From NCBI GenBank assembly GCA_947179155.2, contig OX359265.1:5255501-5319500 (forward strand): a DNA stretch of 64,000 nt. The letters run 5' to 3'. The notes below the pieces were generated by a model, which was given only the letters and a program-made list of their open reading frames with translations, ran no database searches and was not told where the DNA came from. Within the stretch, counting starts at the first letter, position 1. Every line of letters starts with the position of its first letter. Both the position numbers and the translations under genes were made by a program. This document shows positions 21,001 through 34,600 of the stretch, one piece after another. The DNA comes from Hedera helix. Its lineage: Eukaryota > Streptophyta > Magnoliopsida > Apiales > Araliaceae.

Positions 21001-24000
21001 CGTGGCATAAGTTTAGATTTAACGTGGGATTGAGATAAATGGTATAATATTACGCTGTAATATAATTAATGTTGTTATATAAGTGTAAATAAATGGTATA
21101 ATATTACGCTATAATATAATTAAATTAGTAATGATAACATTTTTGCAGTTGAGATTAACAGAGCACTTAAGATTATCAAAACAGTTTAAATATGTATTGA
21201 TTTTATTTTTAGGATATAATAATTATGTTTGAACATAATTAAATTTAGATTTGTAGTGATCGTGTAGATTATACCATACATTATAAAAATAATTTTGTTA
21301 TTATTTGTGTGGTATAATATTGTAAATGGTATATAATGGTTAGTAAATTGTATTTTTTTACTTGTTTAAGGTATAATGTGTAGTATAATATTATAAAATA
21401 CGAAAAGTAAGAGTAATGGTTCAGCTCAATTTTGTTATTATTTATTTAATAATAATATGTATGATATAATGTAAAATATAATATTATAAATGGTATATAA
21501 TATTTTAAAATTCTAAAAGCCGGATTTAATGGGTAATTATGGTTAGTAATTTGGGAAGTAAGTTATATGTATGGTATAATTATATAAAATGTATAATATT
21601 AGAAAATTACAAAAAGTGGAGTAAATTCTCAAAATCGTAGTAAGGATTGAGGGTATTAAATACGTAAGACACGTGTTTCATTGTGAGAAAACCACTTGTC
21701 AAGCAACGGTGTTATGTACTGCATTTTAGTATATATAATAGATATTATAGAACATTAAATTATGAGAAAAATAAAGTTTGAATCACACAAAATGGAGTTA
21801 TACACAAAAAGTTATGATTTGTAGTAGTTTATGTGATATAATAATTTTTATGAAAAAAATGGTATTAAATCATGAAAAATTAAATTTTCATGTTATAAAT
21901 TGATATTAAGTGATTGGTAATTTTTTTGGATTTTTATTGAAGAGTTAAAACTTATTTGAAGGTATAATTTTTATTAAGTGGGTATTTTCGGAACACTGTA
22001 GCTAATCTGCTAGTGGGAAAAAATTTGAGCTGGCCGCACAATGCGCACAGACATTTTAGCCGACGGACGCGGAGCCAAAACAGCGTCGTTTGGCATAAGG
22101 AAAAGTTACTCCGCGCGTTACGCGCGGAAGCCGACTGCGGGTTCCTCAAAACGGCACCGTTTTGGGGCTTGTTGGTGTTAGGCTCGCGCAATGCGCGGGT
22201 GCCAGCTTTCGGTGAAATTACAAGTTTGCCCCTCCGTTCATTTTCTGCGTAATTACTAATTTGCCCTCGGATCAGTTTTCAGTAAGTTTGTCATTCTGGA
22301 TAATTTTAATTAATTTAAATGTTTAAAAATTATAACAAAAATAATAATAATACAAAAATGATATTTAGGATGATATTTTTCATTAAGTCTAATATTTAAA
22401 TATTTTAAAAATTTATCTAGTTAGCTAAATCATGGTTAAGTTAAATAAATAAAATTTTTATTCATTATTTATTATTTAAAATGTTAATAATAAATAAAGG
22501 TGATAAATTAGCAATTATTATTTAATTCCTATTAAATAATAATTAAAGAGAGATAAAAATTTATAAATTAATTATTTATTATTTAAATATTATTAAATAA
22601 TAAATAAGGATAATTAAGTAATTAATTATTATTTAACTAGCATTAAATAATGATTAATGAAAATTAAGTTATTAAATTAATAATTTATTATTTAATTTAA
22701 ATAATAAATATGGATAAATAAATTAATTATTATTTAATCTTAAATAATAATTAAAAATTAATTAAATAATTAATTATTATTTAATTGGCATTAAATAATA
22801 ATTAAAGAGGATTAAAATTAGCAAACTATTATTTAATTTTCTTAAATTAAATAATAAATGAGGTTAATTACTTAGTTAATTATTAGTTGATTAATATTAA
22901 ATTAAAGAATGTTAAAATTAAATCAATAATTATTTATTATTTAATTATTATTAAATAATAAGTAAGTAAAACTAGTTATTATTTATTTCAAATAATAACT
23001 AAAATTAATTAATTAATTTCTATTTAATCAAGATTAAATAGTAATTAAATAGATATTGAGTTAATAAAATGATTTGAATTTAATTATGCTTTAATTAAAC
23101 AATTGTAATAAGTTGTTTAAGGGTTTAATAAGTGTCCAACACTTAAGAAAAATATTTTCTAACTTATTAAATTATTAACCTAATTTGATTGAGGGTCTAT
23201 AAGGTTAATAATATTGTTTTGACTGATGTAAATTATGTGTTAGTACTTATGTGTGGTAGATAAGTTCCTTAGTGATCGTATAGTTGTACAAATACGCCGT
23301 ACTAATTATTAAACCAACTTTATTAATGATTAGGTCTTTCAAAGCCAGTTAGTTAAAGCTAGACATTAATTGTAGCTAAGCAGACAGACAAGTTCCTTAT
23401 CTCTAAACTCATTTCATTGAGCAAATTATTTATTTAAGCTTGAACTATAATTCCAAGCATGCTTTGAGTGGTTTAATTACTTTACAATTATTCCACATCG
23501 ATATTATTGTTATTCGTACTTGGTGCACTTGATCTTGTACAGTCTTTGACTTGTACCTTATTTAATGTTCTAATGTTTAAAGAACTGTTCAAAGCAGGTT
23601 TAAGCCATTGTTCGGCTAGACATTTATGTTAAAGATTTTAAAAGCTATTCAAATCATTGAAGATGCGAATTCTTAGACTATTATGAACACCCCTTTATTA
23701 TAGGGGAGTACCTTGTATCTAATATCAGGTACAAAACACGAAAATTAAATGTTATGCATACACATATTGTACTGAGGCTGACCCACTCGGGTACATATTT
23801 TTGGTAGTAACCATTGGGTCAACCTGTTATTGACTCTAGTGGATGTTTATAGTTCATAATCTATTTGACTATCTTGATTCTAAAAGCAAATTATTATTCC
23901 TGCTTATGTTATTCATATTGTTGAATTGTTCAGTTATTCCCTTTTATTCATGATATATTGTTTCTTGTTGTTATTTAAATTTGTTGAGCAAACTAGTTGA

Positions 24001-24336
24001 TCACCCTTGCTATATCATGAAACCTTATTGCAGTGCAACCCGAGACTTCTGGGAAGAACAAAGGTAAGGGAAAGATGAAGTGATAGACTTCAGGATGCAA
24101 CCTTTTAGTTAACTAAATTACTTGTTATGTAATATAAACCCTAAGTACTTTATTAAGGGTATTTGTGTACTTTGGTATAAGGTTACCGTATCTTGGGACT
24201 AGTAACACCTTTTGAATGAACAACATATGTTTATTATTCCGCATTTAGTTATTGTATGTTGTTTAGAGGTGGATGTTTGTATTGGATCGTGATGACCGGA
24301 TCTGGGTATTTGAGACCCGAATTTGGGGGCGTCACA
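18075..24336 (+). mobile_element. Solo LTR of a Tekay-like Ty3 family, inserted in the copia primer site
   Basis: Runs from TGTAATGTTCTAG to GGGGGCGTCACA with AGAAT/AGAGC flanks. Without the nested Helitron it is about 3.89 kb. Its minus-strand sister at 31,670-35,583 is 3.91 kb and closely similar end to end. There is no internal retrotransposon domain. A GC-rich segment (22,020-22,200) has palindromes such as AAAACGGCACCGTTTT. An AT-rich zone (22,440-23,050) repeats ATTATTTAATN..ATTAAATAAT inverted motifs, recalling the array at 7,804. Confidence 0.9.
19372..21742 (-). mobile_element. Non-autonomous Helitron (2,371 bp)
   Basis: On the minus strand it starts TCTATTATATATACTAAA and ends with a GC-rich imperfect hairpin region (GCAACGCGCGGGG) 12 bp before CTAG, the Helitron 5'-TC..CTRR-3' signature. 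It sits between host A and T with no target duplication. The sister LTR on the minus strand keeps the unoccupied site, GTTCTAATATTATAG, near 34,281. No Rep/helicase ORF is present. Inside, an ~85-bp segment repeats at ~20,070 and ~20,300, and a shorter one at ~21,040 and ~21,090. Confidence 0.9.
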
Positions 24337-24465
24337 AGAGCCGTCAAGCGATTCTATGACTCTATCTTCATCTAATTTCAATCTCTGATTTTCTGTTGTG
24401 ATTGTTTGATCTTTCGATCAACAAATCTAAATTCAACCTTACTTTTTTACTCAAATCGAGTTTTA
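24337..24465 (+). other. Copia leader between primer site and gag
   Basis: Noncoding leader after the second half of the primer site, ending at the gag ATG (24,466). Confidence 0.7.
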
Positions 24466-27400
24466 ATGGCTCAATCATATTCAGTTGTTACTATTGGATC
24501 AAATCGAACCGGTTCATCTTCATCCATGGTTCAAATTAATCATTTCCATCCTTATTACTTGCATAGCTCAGATCATCCAGGAATGCTATTGGTAAATCAA
24601 ACCTTAAGTAATCTTAGTTACAATCAATGGCGTCGATTTATGGTGATAACCTTGTCTGCCAAAATAAAGATAGAAATGGTTGATGGTACCTTGACTGCTC
24701 CTCCAGCAACATCTCCATACCTTCTTCATTGGACTAGATGCAATAATATGGTAATATCCTGAATACTGAACTCTGTCTTTACTGAGATTAGAGATAGTAT
24801 TGTTTACTTACCCACTACTAAATCTATATGGGATGATCTAGCTACTCGATACGCATTAAGCAATGTTCCAAAATTATTTTCTCTACGTAAGGATCTAGCT
24901 TCATTGACCCAAAATACACTATCAATCTCAGCCTATTTTACTAAGTTTCAAAGTTTGATTAATGAATTGGAATCATATACAGATATCCCAAAATGCTCAT
25001 GCTGTGTTTGTACTTGTGGTGCTGCTAAGAAACTTGAAGAATATGATAATACTCTAAAATTAAGCTAATTTCTAATGGGTCTTAATGATCAATACACTTC
25101 TATAAGAGGTCAGTTGTTAATGATGCATCCATTACCTATTTTAAATTAGACATATTCAGTTTTACTCCAGGAAGAAGCTCAAAGAGATTATACTAATTCA
25201 TCTCTTATAAATTATGAAAGATCTGTTATGATGATTAAGCAAATAGTCCAACAATCTTCTAGATTTACAAAAAGACCTAAATCTGTTAAGAAATCCAAAT
25301 GACATGATACATGAGTGGAGTGTGAGTATTGTAATCAGTTTGGACACACTAAGGAGAAGTATTTTCTCTTAAATGGTTATTCACCATGGCATAGGCTATA
25401 TGGTACTCAACCTAAGCCATTTGTGAAAGGTACTTCATCCCAAGTTAAGACTGTTGCTCATGTCAATGTAATAGACTCAGCTCTCACCACTGATGACACT
25501 ATTGGTTTAACCTTGTCCCTCACACCTGCTCAATGTCAACAGTTGCTGCAGTTTCTTCAAAATAATCTAAAAATGACACCTCAAATTCTAGATCAGTCTC
25601 AGTCACATAATGTAAACTCAGTTACTTCACATCTATCTGGTAAGTCTATTTCCACTGTTTGTTTCAATCATAACACCCATCTTAATAGCTTCACAAATCA
25701 TTCTCAATAGATTCTTAACTTAGGAGCTACAGATGATATCACCCCTTTTGTGCATCTGCTAACTTCTGTTAAACCCATAAGATCTCAAATACATATGCCA
25801 AATGGTCATACAGCTACTATTACATATACTGGAACTGTTACACTTCATCCAAATTTCATTCTAAAAAATGGTCTCTGTGTTTCTGAATTTTCTTACAATC
25901 TCTTATCTGTTGGCAAGCTATCAAATGATGTTAATTATCATATCATGTTTTCTTCTCATCATTGTATCTTATAGGACCTTACTCAGAAGAAGAAGATTGG
26001 GATTGGTAGATTAGATGGAGGACTTTACAAACTTAATACCTCTGATATAATTCCTTTATCAAACTCATCTTGTTTAGGTTTTAGTTCTTATAATAAATTT
26101 GTTCATGTTGCTACTATTTCAACTGCTAATGAGCGGCATGCTAGATTAGGCCACGTTCCTAACAAGGTTCTAAAATAGCTTTCTCTTGAATGTAACTACT
26201 CACATTGTGATATATGTCCTCTAGCTAAACAAACTAGATTTTCATTTTCACTAAGTACCTCAGTTTCTACTGTTATTTTTCAACTGGTGCATTGTGATGT
26301 ATGGGGTCCATATAAGACCAAAACTCATGGTAATTGTAGTTACTTTCTTACTCTTGTGGATGACTATTCTAGATCTAATTGGACTTTTCTATTTCAGCAT
26401 AAGTCTCAAGTGTTCCAATTGTCCAAATTTTTTTTTGCTTATGTTCAAACTCAATTTACTTGTTCTGTAAAAATTATAAGAACTGATAATGGGACATAAT
26501 TCTTCAATACAAATATCATTACCTTCTTTAAATCTCTAGGAGTAGAGCATCAATCCAGCTGTGTTAATACTTTACAACAGAATGGAGTTATGGAGAGAAA
26601 ATACATGCATCTTCTATAGATAGCAAGAGCTCTAAAATTTCAATTTCACATTCCTGGATCATTTTGTGGTGACTGTTTGCTAACAGCCACTTATTTCATT
26701 AACAAAATTCCTTCTTCAGTTCTTAAAGGCTGCACTCCTTATGAACTCTTATTTGGCAAACTTCCTAAATATGGTCATTTAAAAGTATTTGGTTGCTTGT
26801 GTTATGCTTCCACTATGTCCCATGGTAAGGATAAGTTTAGTCCTAAAGCTGTCAAATGTGTTTTTTTAGAATATCCTTATACCAAGAAAGGGTATAAACT
26901 GTATGACTTACAACACAAAAAATGTTTGATCAACAGAGATGTTCAATTCTTTGAGAATATTTTTCCTTTTGCTTTTGATACTACTCCTACTACTACATCT
27001 TTATTTCCTGTTCAATTATCTGCTCCTGATTCTAATCCCTTGTATATTTCTGAAACTAACCCTTCTCACTCAAATATTTGTCATTCAAATAGTGCAGATC
27101 ATATTAACATTACTCACTCAGAAAGTGCAAATCACAATCCTTTAAATGAACTTATTCCTCTTAACTCTTCAAACACCTCTGATTTTATACCAGTTATTAT
27201 CCTATGATCCAGTCCTCACAGACAAAGATAACTTTATGTTAAACTTCAATCATATGCAGGTCTTCCTACCAATCAACCCAACACCATTCCATCATCTTCC
27301 GATGATACAGGTATCTTACTCTCTCTTCATCTATTTTTCCTCTTGCAAACTTTATCTCATATTCTCAGTTCTTTCCTTCATATGCAAACTATTTAACTGC

Positions 27401-27616
27401 TACATCTATTATCTCTGAACCTATATACTATTCTTAAGCTGTCTTCGATCCTCACTGGTGTGAGGCTATGGTTGGAAAATTGTTCATCTATCACTTGGAA
27501 AGAAGGTGTTAGGTTGTAAATTGATTTATAGAGTGAAATATAAGCCCGATGGCTATGTTAAAAGGTTTAAAGCTCACCTGGTTGCTAAAGGTTTCAATCA
27601 AACTGAGGGCTTGGAC
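24466..27616 (+). pseudogene. Copia gag-protease-integrase-RT (5' part), many stops
   Basis: The frame starts MAQSYSVVTIG at 24,466. One frame carries it to 27,204 with no indel, interrupted by about a dozen stops, including 24,760, 25,066, 25,147, 25,708, 25,972, 26,176, 26,497 and 26,617. Seen in order: gag; a zinc knuckle CEYCNQFGH that lacks its last Cys; protease with NLGA for DSGA; integrase zinc region (HARLGH..CDIC); integrase core with HCDVWGP, RTDNG and the Glu of the NGVMERK motif; and the start of RT (GYVKRFKAHLVAKGFNQTEG). After 27,204 the frame shifts. RT is cut at 27,616 by a solo LTR and resumes at 30,700. It is non-functional. Confidence 0.92.
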
Positions 27617-28167
27617 TGTGACGCCCCCAAATCTGAGCCCACATAGCCCAAACTTGAGTTGTCAAAAGACTACAATAAAATTATTACAAGGTAGAATAGC
27701 GTTTAACAATACAGTGTATAATAATACACAACTAAGTCTTCACTATTATTATCACACTATTTTACAACACGTGAAGACTATGATAGCTATCCCTCGAACT
27801 CTCACTCCATTCCCCGACTAGACCCAGCTACGTTCTCATCTCCTGTTGAAAAACAATGGAACAAAAAGAAAAGGTGAGCTCAAATAGCCCAGTAAATAAT
27901 ATCATGACTAAGATAATGACGAATAAATTATCATTAGGCTTCAACAGTTGAGTTCTTGATAGAATACAATAGACTACAAGGTTCATATCAAAAACTGCAG
28001 TTAAATTCTTGAACAACGTTCAGATCAATAATAGCAGCGGAATGAGCAATCTATTAGAAGAAAAATGTAGACTATAATGTCCACTCACTTCTCTTTTTAG
28101 GAAAAACATCATCAACTTTTATCATCTGAAATACCATTAGTCAAGATAATACAAATTCACAATTCCT

Positions 28168-28418
28168 GGTCATAATCATGCAGATCAACAGTTTATCTTT
28201 GCACTACGGGCCAAAGACATTCAATATAACACCAACGATCATGATTATACCAGATTCAGCCTTTGGTCATAATCATACCAAACAACAGTTCATCTTTGCA
28301 TTACGGGCCAAAGATATTCAATATAACACCAACGGTCATGATTATACCAGATTCAGCCTTTGGTCATAATCATACCGAACAACAGTTCATCTTTGCACTA
28401 CGGGCCAAAGAGAACATT
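28168..28418. repeat. ~99-bp tandem repeat, 2.5 copies, in solo LTR
   Basis: Units contain ACAGTT(C/T)ATCTTTGCA, ACGGGCCAAAGA, ATTCAATATAACACCAACG and GATTATACCAGATTCAGCC. They start near 28,168, 28,266 and 28,367. Confidence 0.88.
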
Positions 28419-29031
28419 CACCACGTGCCATAAAAGACACCGAACAGATGTATCGCCTTTAACCTATCATCTGTTCAACAATTATATTGCATCTGTGCCC
28501 CTGGCCACAGATATTCACAACAGTTTGTTTTTTTATGATTAGTACAAATAACAGTGATACAAATGATGAACAGAAGAAACATGATAAACAATAAGTATCG
28601 AAAGTTTACTTTGTGCAGCTTCAAATGATGTCCAAATTATCAATATGATGTGGAGTAAAATTAAAAAATGATATTCAAGATTAACAGTTCAAAATAAAGG
28701 TTACAGTTCAATATATATGTTTAGAAAAAATAGGAAAGTTCAATTGAAATGATATTAGATGAAGTACAGACTATTAAGGAACATATAATCATTTCAAGAA
28801 CTTTACTAAATAGTACTTACCATAGTAAGTTAAAAGTATGAAAAGAATGATACCCCTTACCGTAATAAGTTTGAATAATGGAAGATGAAAAAGATGGTAT
28901 CCCTTATGAGTATAAAGAAAAATAATATCACTTACGAATATGAAAGAAAATGATTTTACAAACGAATATGGAATAAAAGTGTCATGCGATAATTCATGTA
29001 GACAAATTATTTCCACAAGAGACAAATAAGA

Positions 29032-29318
29032 AATGAATACAAAGAGTAATTCACCAAACATGCGGTAATCCGCGCAGTCAGATTATTCTCAGAGATTAAT
29101 AAGGAATGCATACGAAATGTTATTCACCAACAGGCGGTAATCCGCGCAGTAAGGTTATTCCCACAATTTAATAAAAATTAAATACGAAGAGTTATTCACC
29201 AAACATGCGGTAATCCGTGCAGTAAGGTTATTCTCAGAGATTAATAAGGAATGAATACGAAAGGTTATTCACCAACAGGCGGTAATCCGCACCGTAAGGT
29301 TATTCCCACAATTTAATA
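29032..29318. repeat. ~73-bp tandem repeat in A-B-A-B order, in solo LTR
   Basis: Four units with GTTATTCACCAA and GCGGTAATCCG. Units 1 and 3 share CAAACATGCGG and CTCAGAGATTAATAAGG. Units 2 and 4 share CAACAGGCGG and CCCACAATTTAATA. This is a dimeric higher-order repeat. Confidence 0.88.
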
Positions 29319-29689
29319 CATGAAAATAAATGACACATCTTATGAGTAAGAGATAAATGATATTATTTTCGAGAATCAAAGAATGATAATCTCTTACCGT
29401 AGTAGGTTTGAACAATAGAATATGAAAGAAGATGATATTCCTTACCTTAACACGTGACTGGATATTGATTTAAATGAGGTTAATTAACTTGAACAGTACT
29501 CGTACACTTATAGATCTTCACAAATACTTAAGATGACTTAAGCATATTTAGAGAGAACTTACACAAGAAGTATTTAGAGAGTGAAAGAAAGAACAAGTAA
29601 GGAAGTTTATGAAAAATCCTTAAGTTAAGGCCTCTATTTATAGCCAAAAATTTTATTATAACCAAGATTTCTTAATTTAATCCAAACCG

Positions 29690-29945
29690 TTCATTTCAAG
29701 ATAATGTTTAATCCATACCATTCATTTCATCTTTTAAGATTTCTTTAATCTAAACGATTCATTTAAAGATCATCTTTTAATCTACATCATCCATTTTAAA
29801 TTCTATATTATCTTTAATCTATACCATCATTTCATCTTTTAAGATTTCCTTAATCTAAACCATTCATTTAAAAATCATCTTTTAATCTACATCATCCATT
29901 TTAAATTATATATTATCTTTAATCTATATACCATTCATTTTATAT
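29690..29945. repeat. ~125-bp tandem duplication in solo LTR
   Basis: Two copies containing AATCATCTTTTAATCTACATC-type sequence, with TTTAAGATTTC nearby. Confidence 0.75.
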
Positions 29946-30694
29946 CACATAACTTTATATTATAAACAAATAACTTTATCAATTCAATTATTCAACAATA
30001 ATTCACACTTATTCATTATTATGATTAATTTTTATAAATACAGTGTAGTTGGCTCTCTAAGTTAGATATCAAGTCAATTAATTAATGAAATACAACTGTT
30101 TAAATAATATCATAATAGAGATAACAATAATGCAAAAAGTATGTAAAAGAAAGAATACGTTAATGTGTCATGACAATTATCGATTCAATAATGTGAATTA
30201 CTGTGCATATGCTACTGTGACAATTATCAATTTAATAATATGAATTATTGTGCATATGACAATAAAGTCAAATATTGTACGATAACCACTTTATTAGTTT
30301 AATAATACGAAACACTGTGCAATGTCGTGTGCTACTGTACAATATCGTGTGCTACTGTGCAATACTGTATGTTATTGTGCAATACCGTATATTACTATTC
30401 TTTTACCACTGGATATTTTAACAATTAAAAGTGATAGTACCATTGACCATTTAAAAATTATTTATGTCGTTTTCTATATCCGACAATTATTCGTTGTGAG
30501 GTCCACCAATGATTGGTTCGTACGGCGCCGTCATACGAATATTCCCCGACCAAACGAATAGTGTCCGACATAATATAATTTACACATAACATCCTTAACT
30601 TTTAACTTTATCAGTTTAACCACTTACTGTTTCATGAAAAAATATATATGAAGAAAAATTAAATTTTATATTTCATAAAATTCGGAGTCTTACA

Positions 30695-31669
30695 TGGACT
30701 ATTTTGATACTTTTGCCCCAGTTGTACAGATGACAACTGTTAGAACTTTTATAGCTATCTCTGCTATCCAAGGCTGAAAATTAGATCAATTAGATATCAC
30801 TAATGCATTTTTATATGGTGATCTCTATGAAGAGGTTTACATGCATCTCCCTCATGGATTTTATGACTCTCTGTGTCCACTTTCTCTTCAGCTCCTTTGG
30901 TATATAAGCTGCTTAAATCACTCTATGGCTTTAAAAAAGCTCCTAGGCAGTGTGGTTCCTCAAATTTTCCACTATAGTCACATAATTTGGTTTCATTCAA
31001 TCCTATAGTGATCATTCCTGGTTTACTCTTAAGCACACATTTAGCTTTTTTGCACTTCTTGTCTATGTGGATGATTTCTTAATCATCGGTTCAAACATCT
31101 CTTTGATACATCAAGTTAAACATTATCTTGGTGCTCACTTCAAACTTAAAGATTTAGGATCTTTAAAATACTTTCTAAGCATTGAAGTTGTAAGATCATC
31201 TAAAAGAATCTACCTTCATCAGAGGAAATACACTATTGACATCCTTAGAGATACTGGTTTAACTGGTGCTAAACTTTCCTCAATACCAATGGAACACCAT
31301 CACAAATTGCTTACAGATGAAGGTCCTACTTTGACCAATGTTGGTGCTTATAGAAGACTAGTAGGCATGTTGATCTACCTAATAGTTACCAGACCTGACA
31401 TAGCATATTCAGTTCATGTTATCTCACAGTTCCTACTTGCTCCTAAAATTCCTCATATGGAAGCTGCTTTGAAACTAGTTAAATATCTCAAACAATCTCC
31501 TGGACAAGGTCAATTATTCTCTGTTATTAGCTTTCTTTCTCTATTTCTAACTACTGTGATGCCAATTGGGGAGGATGTAAAACAACCGAACAACCTCTAA
31601 CTGGATATTGCATCATGTTAGGTGATTCTCTTCTTTCATGGAAAAACAAGAAACAATCCACTGTGTCAC
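30695..31669 (+). pseudogene. Copia RT and start of RNase H, middle fragment
   Basis: Resumes with the residues DYFDTFAPVVQ, then LDQLDITNAFLYGDLYEEVY. After frameshifts and stops it regains a frame at VYVDDFLIIGSN (31,062 on), the catalytic YVDD box of copia RT, followed by LKDLGSLKYFLSIEV and TRPDIAYSVHVIS. RNase H begins in another frame and is cut at 31,669 by a solo LTR. The stretch 31,067-31,597 is still open. Confidence 0.9.
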
Positions 31670-34600
31670 TGTGATGCCCCCAAATTCGGGTTCCAAATAC
31701 CCGGATCCGGTCATCACGATCCAATACAAACATTCACCTCTAAACAACATACAATAACTAAATGCGGATAATAAACATATGTTGTTCATTCAAAAGGTGT
31801 TACTAGTCCCAAGATACGATAACCTTACACAAAAGTACATAAATACCCTTAATAAAGTACTTAGGGTTTATATTACATAACAATTAATTTAATTAACTAC
31901 AAGACTGCATCTCGAAGTCTATTACTTCATCTTTCCTTTACCCTTGTTCTTTCCCGAAGTCTTGGGTTGCACTGCAATAAGGTTTCATGATATAGCAAGA
32001 GTGAGCAACTAGTTTGCTCAACAAGTTTAAATAACAACAAGGAACAATATATCATGAATGAAAGGGAATAGCTGAACAATTCAATAATGTGAATAACATA
32101 AGCAGGAATAATAATTTGGTTTTAAAATTAGGATATTCAAATAGACTATGAACTATAAATATCCACTGGAGCCAATAGCAGGTTGACCCAATGGTTACTA
32201 CCAGAAATATGTACCTGAGGGGATCAGCCTCAGTACAATATGTGTATGCATTTCATTTAATTTCCGTATTTTTGTACCTGATATTAGATACAGGGTACTC
32301 CCCTATAATAAATGGGTGTTCATAATAGTCTAAGAATCCGCATCTTTAATGATTTGGATAGCTTTTAAAATCTTTAACATAAATGTCTAGCCGAACAATG
32401 ACTTAGACCTACTTTGAACAGTTCTTTAAACAGTAGAATAATAAGTAAGTACAAGTCAAGGGTTGTACGATATCAAGTGCAACACGTGCGAATAACAATA
32501 ATATCGATGTGGAATAATTGTAAAGTAATTAAACCACTCAAAGCATGCTTGGAAATAACAGTTCAAGCTTAAATAAATAATTTTCTCAATGAAATGAGTT
32601 TATAGATAAGGAACTTGCCTTTCTGCTCAGCTACAATAAATGTCTAGCTTTAATTAACTGGCTTTGAAAGACTTAACATTAATAAAGTTTGTCTAATAAT
32701 TAGTACGGCGTATTTGCACAACTATACGCTCACTAAGGTACTTATTTATCATATAAGTACTAACACATAATTTACATTAGTCGAAATAATATTATTAACC
32801 TTATAGACCCTCAATCAAATTAGGTTAATAATTTAATAAGTTAGAAAATATTTTTCTTAAGCGTTGGACACTTATTAAACCCTTAAACAACTTATTACAA
32901 TTGTTTAATTAAAGCATAATTAAATTAAATTTATTTTATTTTATTAACTAAATCTTTATTTAATTACTATTTAATCTTGGTTAAATAGAAATTAATTAAT
33001 TAACTCTAGTTATTATTTAAAATAAATAATAACTAATTGTACTTACTTATTATTTAATAATAATTAAATAATAAATAATTATTGATTTAATTTTAACCTT
33101 CTTTAATTTAATATTAATCAACTAATAGTTAACTAAGTAATTAACCTTACTTATTATTTAATTTAAGGAAATTAAATAATAGTTTACTCATTTTAATCCT
33201 CTTTAATTATTATTTAATGTCAATTAAATAATAATTAATTATTTAATTAATTTTAATTATTGTTTAAGATTAAATAAAATTTAATTTATTTATCCTTATT
33301 TATTATTTAAATTAAATAGCTTAATTTCCCTTAATCATTATTTAATGCTAATTAAATAATAATTAATTACTTAATTATCCTTATTTATTATTTAATAATA
33401 TTTAAATAATAAATAGTTAATTTATAAATTTTTATCTCTCTTTAATTATTATTTAATAGAAATTAAATAATAATTGCTAATTTATCACCTTTATTTATTA
33501 TTAACATTTTAAATAATAAATAAATAATAAATTTATTTAACTTAACCATGATTTAGCTAACTAGATTAATATTTAAAATATTCAAATATTAAACTTAATG
33601 AAAAATATCTTCCACAATATTATTTTTGTATTATTATTAATTTTATTATAATTTTAAATTAATTTTCAAATATTTAAATTAATTAAAAATATGCAGAATG
33701 ACAAACTTGTAAATAAGCTGAAAAACCGGACCGATGACAATTCTGTAATTAAGTTGAAAACTGATCCGAGGGCAAAATAGTCATTTCGCCGAAAAAAACA
33801 CGGAGGGGAAGTTTGATAATTTCGCGGAAACTGGTGCTCCCGCATTGCGCGCGTTAAGCTGAAGCAGGACCAAAACGGTGCCGTTTTGGAGACACTGCTT
33901 ATGGCTTCCGCGCGTACGTGCGGAGTGACTTTTTCTTTATATGAAACGATGCCGTTTTGTCTCTGCGTTTTCGGTGAACAGTGGTCCGCGCATTGCGCGA
34001 CCAGTGTTTTTTTTTTCTTCTCCAGCAGAATGTGAACAGTGCATTCTTTAACTAAAAATATACATTCAATAAATGTTTAACTCCTCAAAAAAAATCCAAA
34101 AAATTTACCAATCACCTTATATTAATTTATAACATGAAAAATTAATTTTTCATGATTTAATATCATTATTTTGTTATAAAAAATTTTACATCACATAAAC
34201 TACCATAAATCATAACTTTTTGTATATAACTCCATTTTGAGTTATTCAAACTTTGTTTTTCTCATGATTTGATGTTCTATAATATTAGAACATCAAACCT
34301 AAGTTTTATAAAAATATTTTTGGTCATAAATTTCAAAACTTGATTATACACTACTAAACATATATTTTAGCATACAAAATATACCAAAATACAAACAAAG
34401 CATATTAAACTCAAACATGGCATAACTATTACTACCACACATTATTAACTATATTAACATATTCATACACACATGTTGGTTTATTTAATTTAAAAATAAA
34501 AATTAGATTTAGAATAACCATTACCTTGATTTAATGGCTATTCTCATTTCTCTTCCAAAATAGGTGGTGAATCTTGAAGACATAAACCAAGAACTCCTTC

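Larger units (their letters stand above)
27617..30694 (-). mobile_element. Solo LTR of a third large-LTR Ty3-like family, in copia RT
   Basis: A perfect 5-bp duplication, TGGAC, flanks it (27,612-27,616 and 30,695-30,699). On the minus strand it runs TGTAAGACTCCG to GGGGGCGTCACA, sharing its 3' end with the other large LTRs but little else. It is packed with tandem duplications. No retrotransposon proteins lie inside, so it is a solo LTR. Confidence 0.88.

Noticed and set aside
21952..22252. Overlapping ORFs on both strands in a GC-rich island
   Set aside because: They lie in the solo LTR, follow palindromic GC-rich sequence, and the sister LTR does not keep the frames.
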